A stretch of DNA of 64,000 nucleotides from Nothophaeocryptopus gaeumannii (taxonomy: Eukaryota; Ascomycota; Dothideomycetes; Mycosphaerellales; Mycosphaerellaceae): assembly GCA_031771865.1 (NCBI GenBank), contig JASISA010000003.1, positions 124,001 through 188,000 of the forward strand, written 5' to 3'. The notes below the pieces were generated by a model. It was not told where the DNA came from. It searched no databases and saw only the letters and a program-made list of their open reading frames with translations. This document shows, in pieces, positions 63,794-64,000 of this stretch; position 1 is the first letter of the stretch; each line of letters starts with the position of its first letter. Both the position numbers and the translations under genes were made by a program.

Positions 63794-64000
63794 ATGGAGC
63801 AGGTAAAGGGCACCATCCTCATCAACAACGTACGTTCCACCCTGAAGACTCTCCACAAAAGCGCGTGCGACTAAGCCTTTTCGTAGGACGCCCAGATCGC
63901 CTTCGCCTATTCGGGAACTGAGGACAAGCCAATGTTCTTGCGCTTCACCTCCAACGTTGCAGGTGACGGAAAATGCGAGTTGGTGAACCTCCACGGACAG
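63794..64000 (+). CDS. Hypothetical protein, 5' end only (runs off the right edge)
   Basis: The ATG at 63794 opens a short exon (MEQVKGTILINN, to 63829). An intron at 63830-63886 (GTACGT, branch CTAAG, acceptor TAG) is followed by an exon reading DAQIAFAYSGTEDKPMFLRF and on to the window end. The joined protein looks like a small soluble protein without a signal peptide. I do not recognise it. A competing 68-codon frame on the minus strand is less likely because it would read through the intron signals. Confidence 0.5.

Overview
The window looks like a chromosome segment of a filamentous ascomycete. The evidence is short introns of about 47-75 bp with GTAAGT-type donors, Zn2Cys6 regulators, a HET-domain gene, a LaeA-like methyltransferase, chromodomain Gypsy and Tad1-like LINE retroelements, and DNA almost emptied of CpA/TpG in the pattern left by repeat-induced point mutation (RIP). 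A Dothideomycete is my best guess from the style of the gene families; the sequence alone does not prove it.

Layout. 1-347: 5' end of an unrecognised gene leaving the window. 2.0-12.0 kb: a frameshifted Tad1-like LINE (minus strand) split by a 5.3 kb Copia element (3823-9111) with identical 138-bp LTRs and a perfect 5-bp target duplication. 12.0-14.2 kb: RIP-mutated DNA holding a solo Gypsy LTR and a RIP-mutated copy of part of the same LINE. 14.2-21.0 kb: a chromodomain Gypsy element whose two LTRs have unrelated U3 promoters but identical R-U5. 21.3-26.4 kb: a multi-exon membrane protein of unknown function, then relics of a Zn2Cys6 regulator and of a homoserine-acetyltransferase-like hydrolase. 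26.5-34.1 kb: a conserved cellular block with a gamma-tubulin complex component, a dead GH5 glycosidase and a Spo71-like PH protein. 34.8-39.9 kb: a decayed hypothetical gene and an ankyrin protein. 40.0-47.25 kb: an NAD(P)-dependent reductase gene split at its intron by a RIP-saturated hAT transposon (40588-46686), itself entered later by a pol-less Gypsy derivative (41029-43493). 48.0-63.0 kb: an accessory, secondary-metabolism-flavoured run with isochorismatase, Zn2Cys6 factor, truncated HET gene, O-methyltransferase with one nonsense codon, LaeA-like methyltransferase, broken FAD oxidase, DUF4267-like membrane protein and an intact P450. The right edge has an 8-bp minisatellite and the start of another gene.

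The observation I rate highest is an accessory gene on the strand opposite gag-pol, just inside the 3' LTR of both Gypsy-type elements. It encodes a Zn2Cys6-like cysteine cluster followed by a coiled coil. In the pol-less element it is the only intact ORF. Related points are the mismatched U3 promoters of the full-length Gypsy and a RIP-mutated/unmutated LINE pair that shows the mutation spectrum directly.

Limits: LTR identity, target duplications, motifs and splice sites were read by eye; no alignment or database search was run. Frameshifts are common in the transposons and in several host genes, whereas two single-exon genes of about 2.7-3.0 kb are intact, so decay is more likely than general assembly error, although unpolished repeats cannot be excluded.
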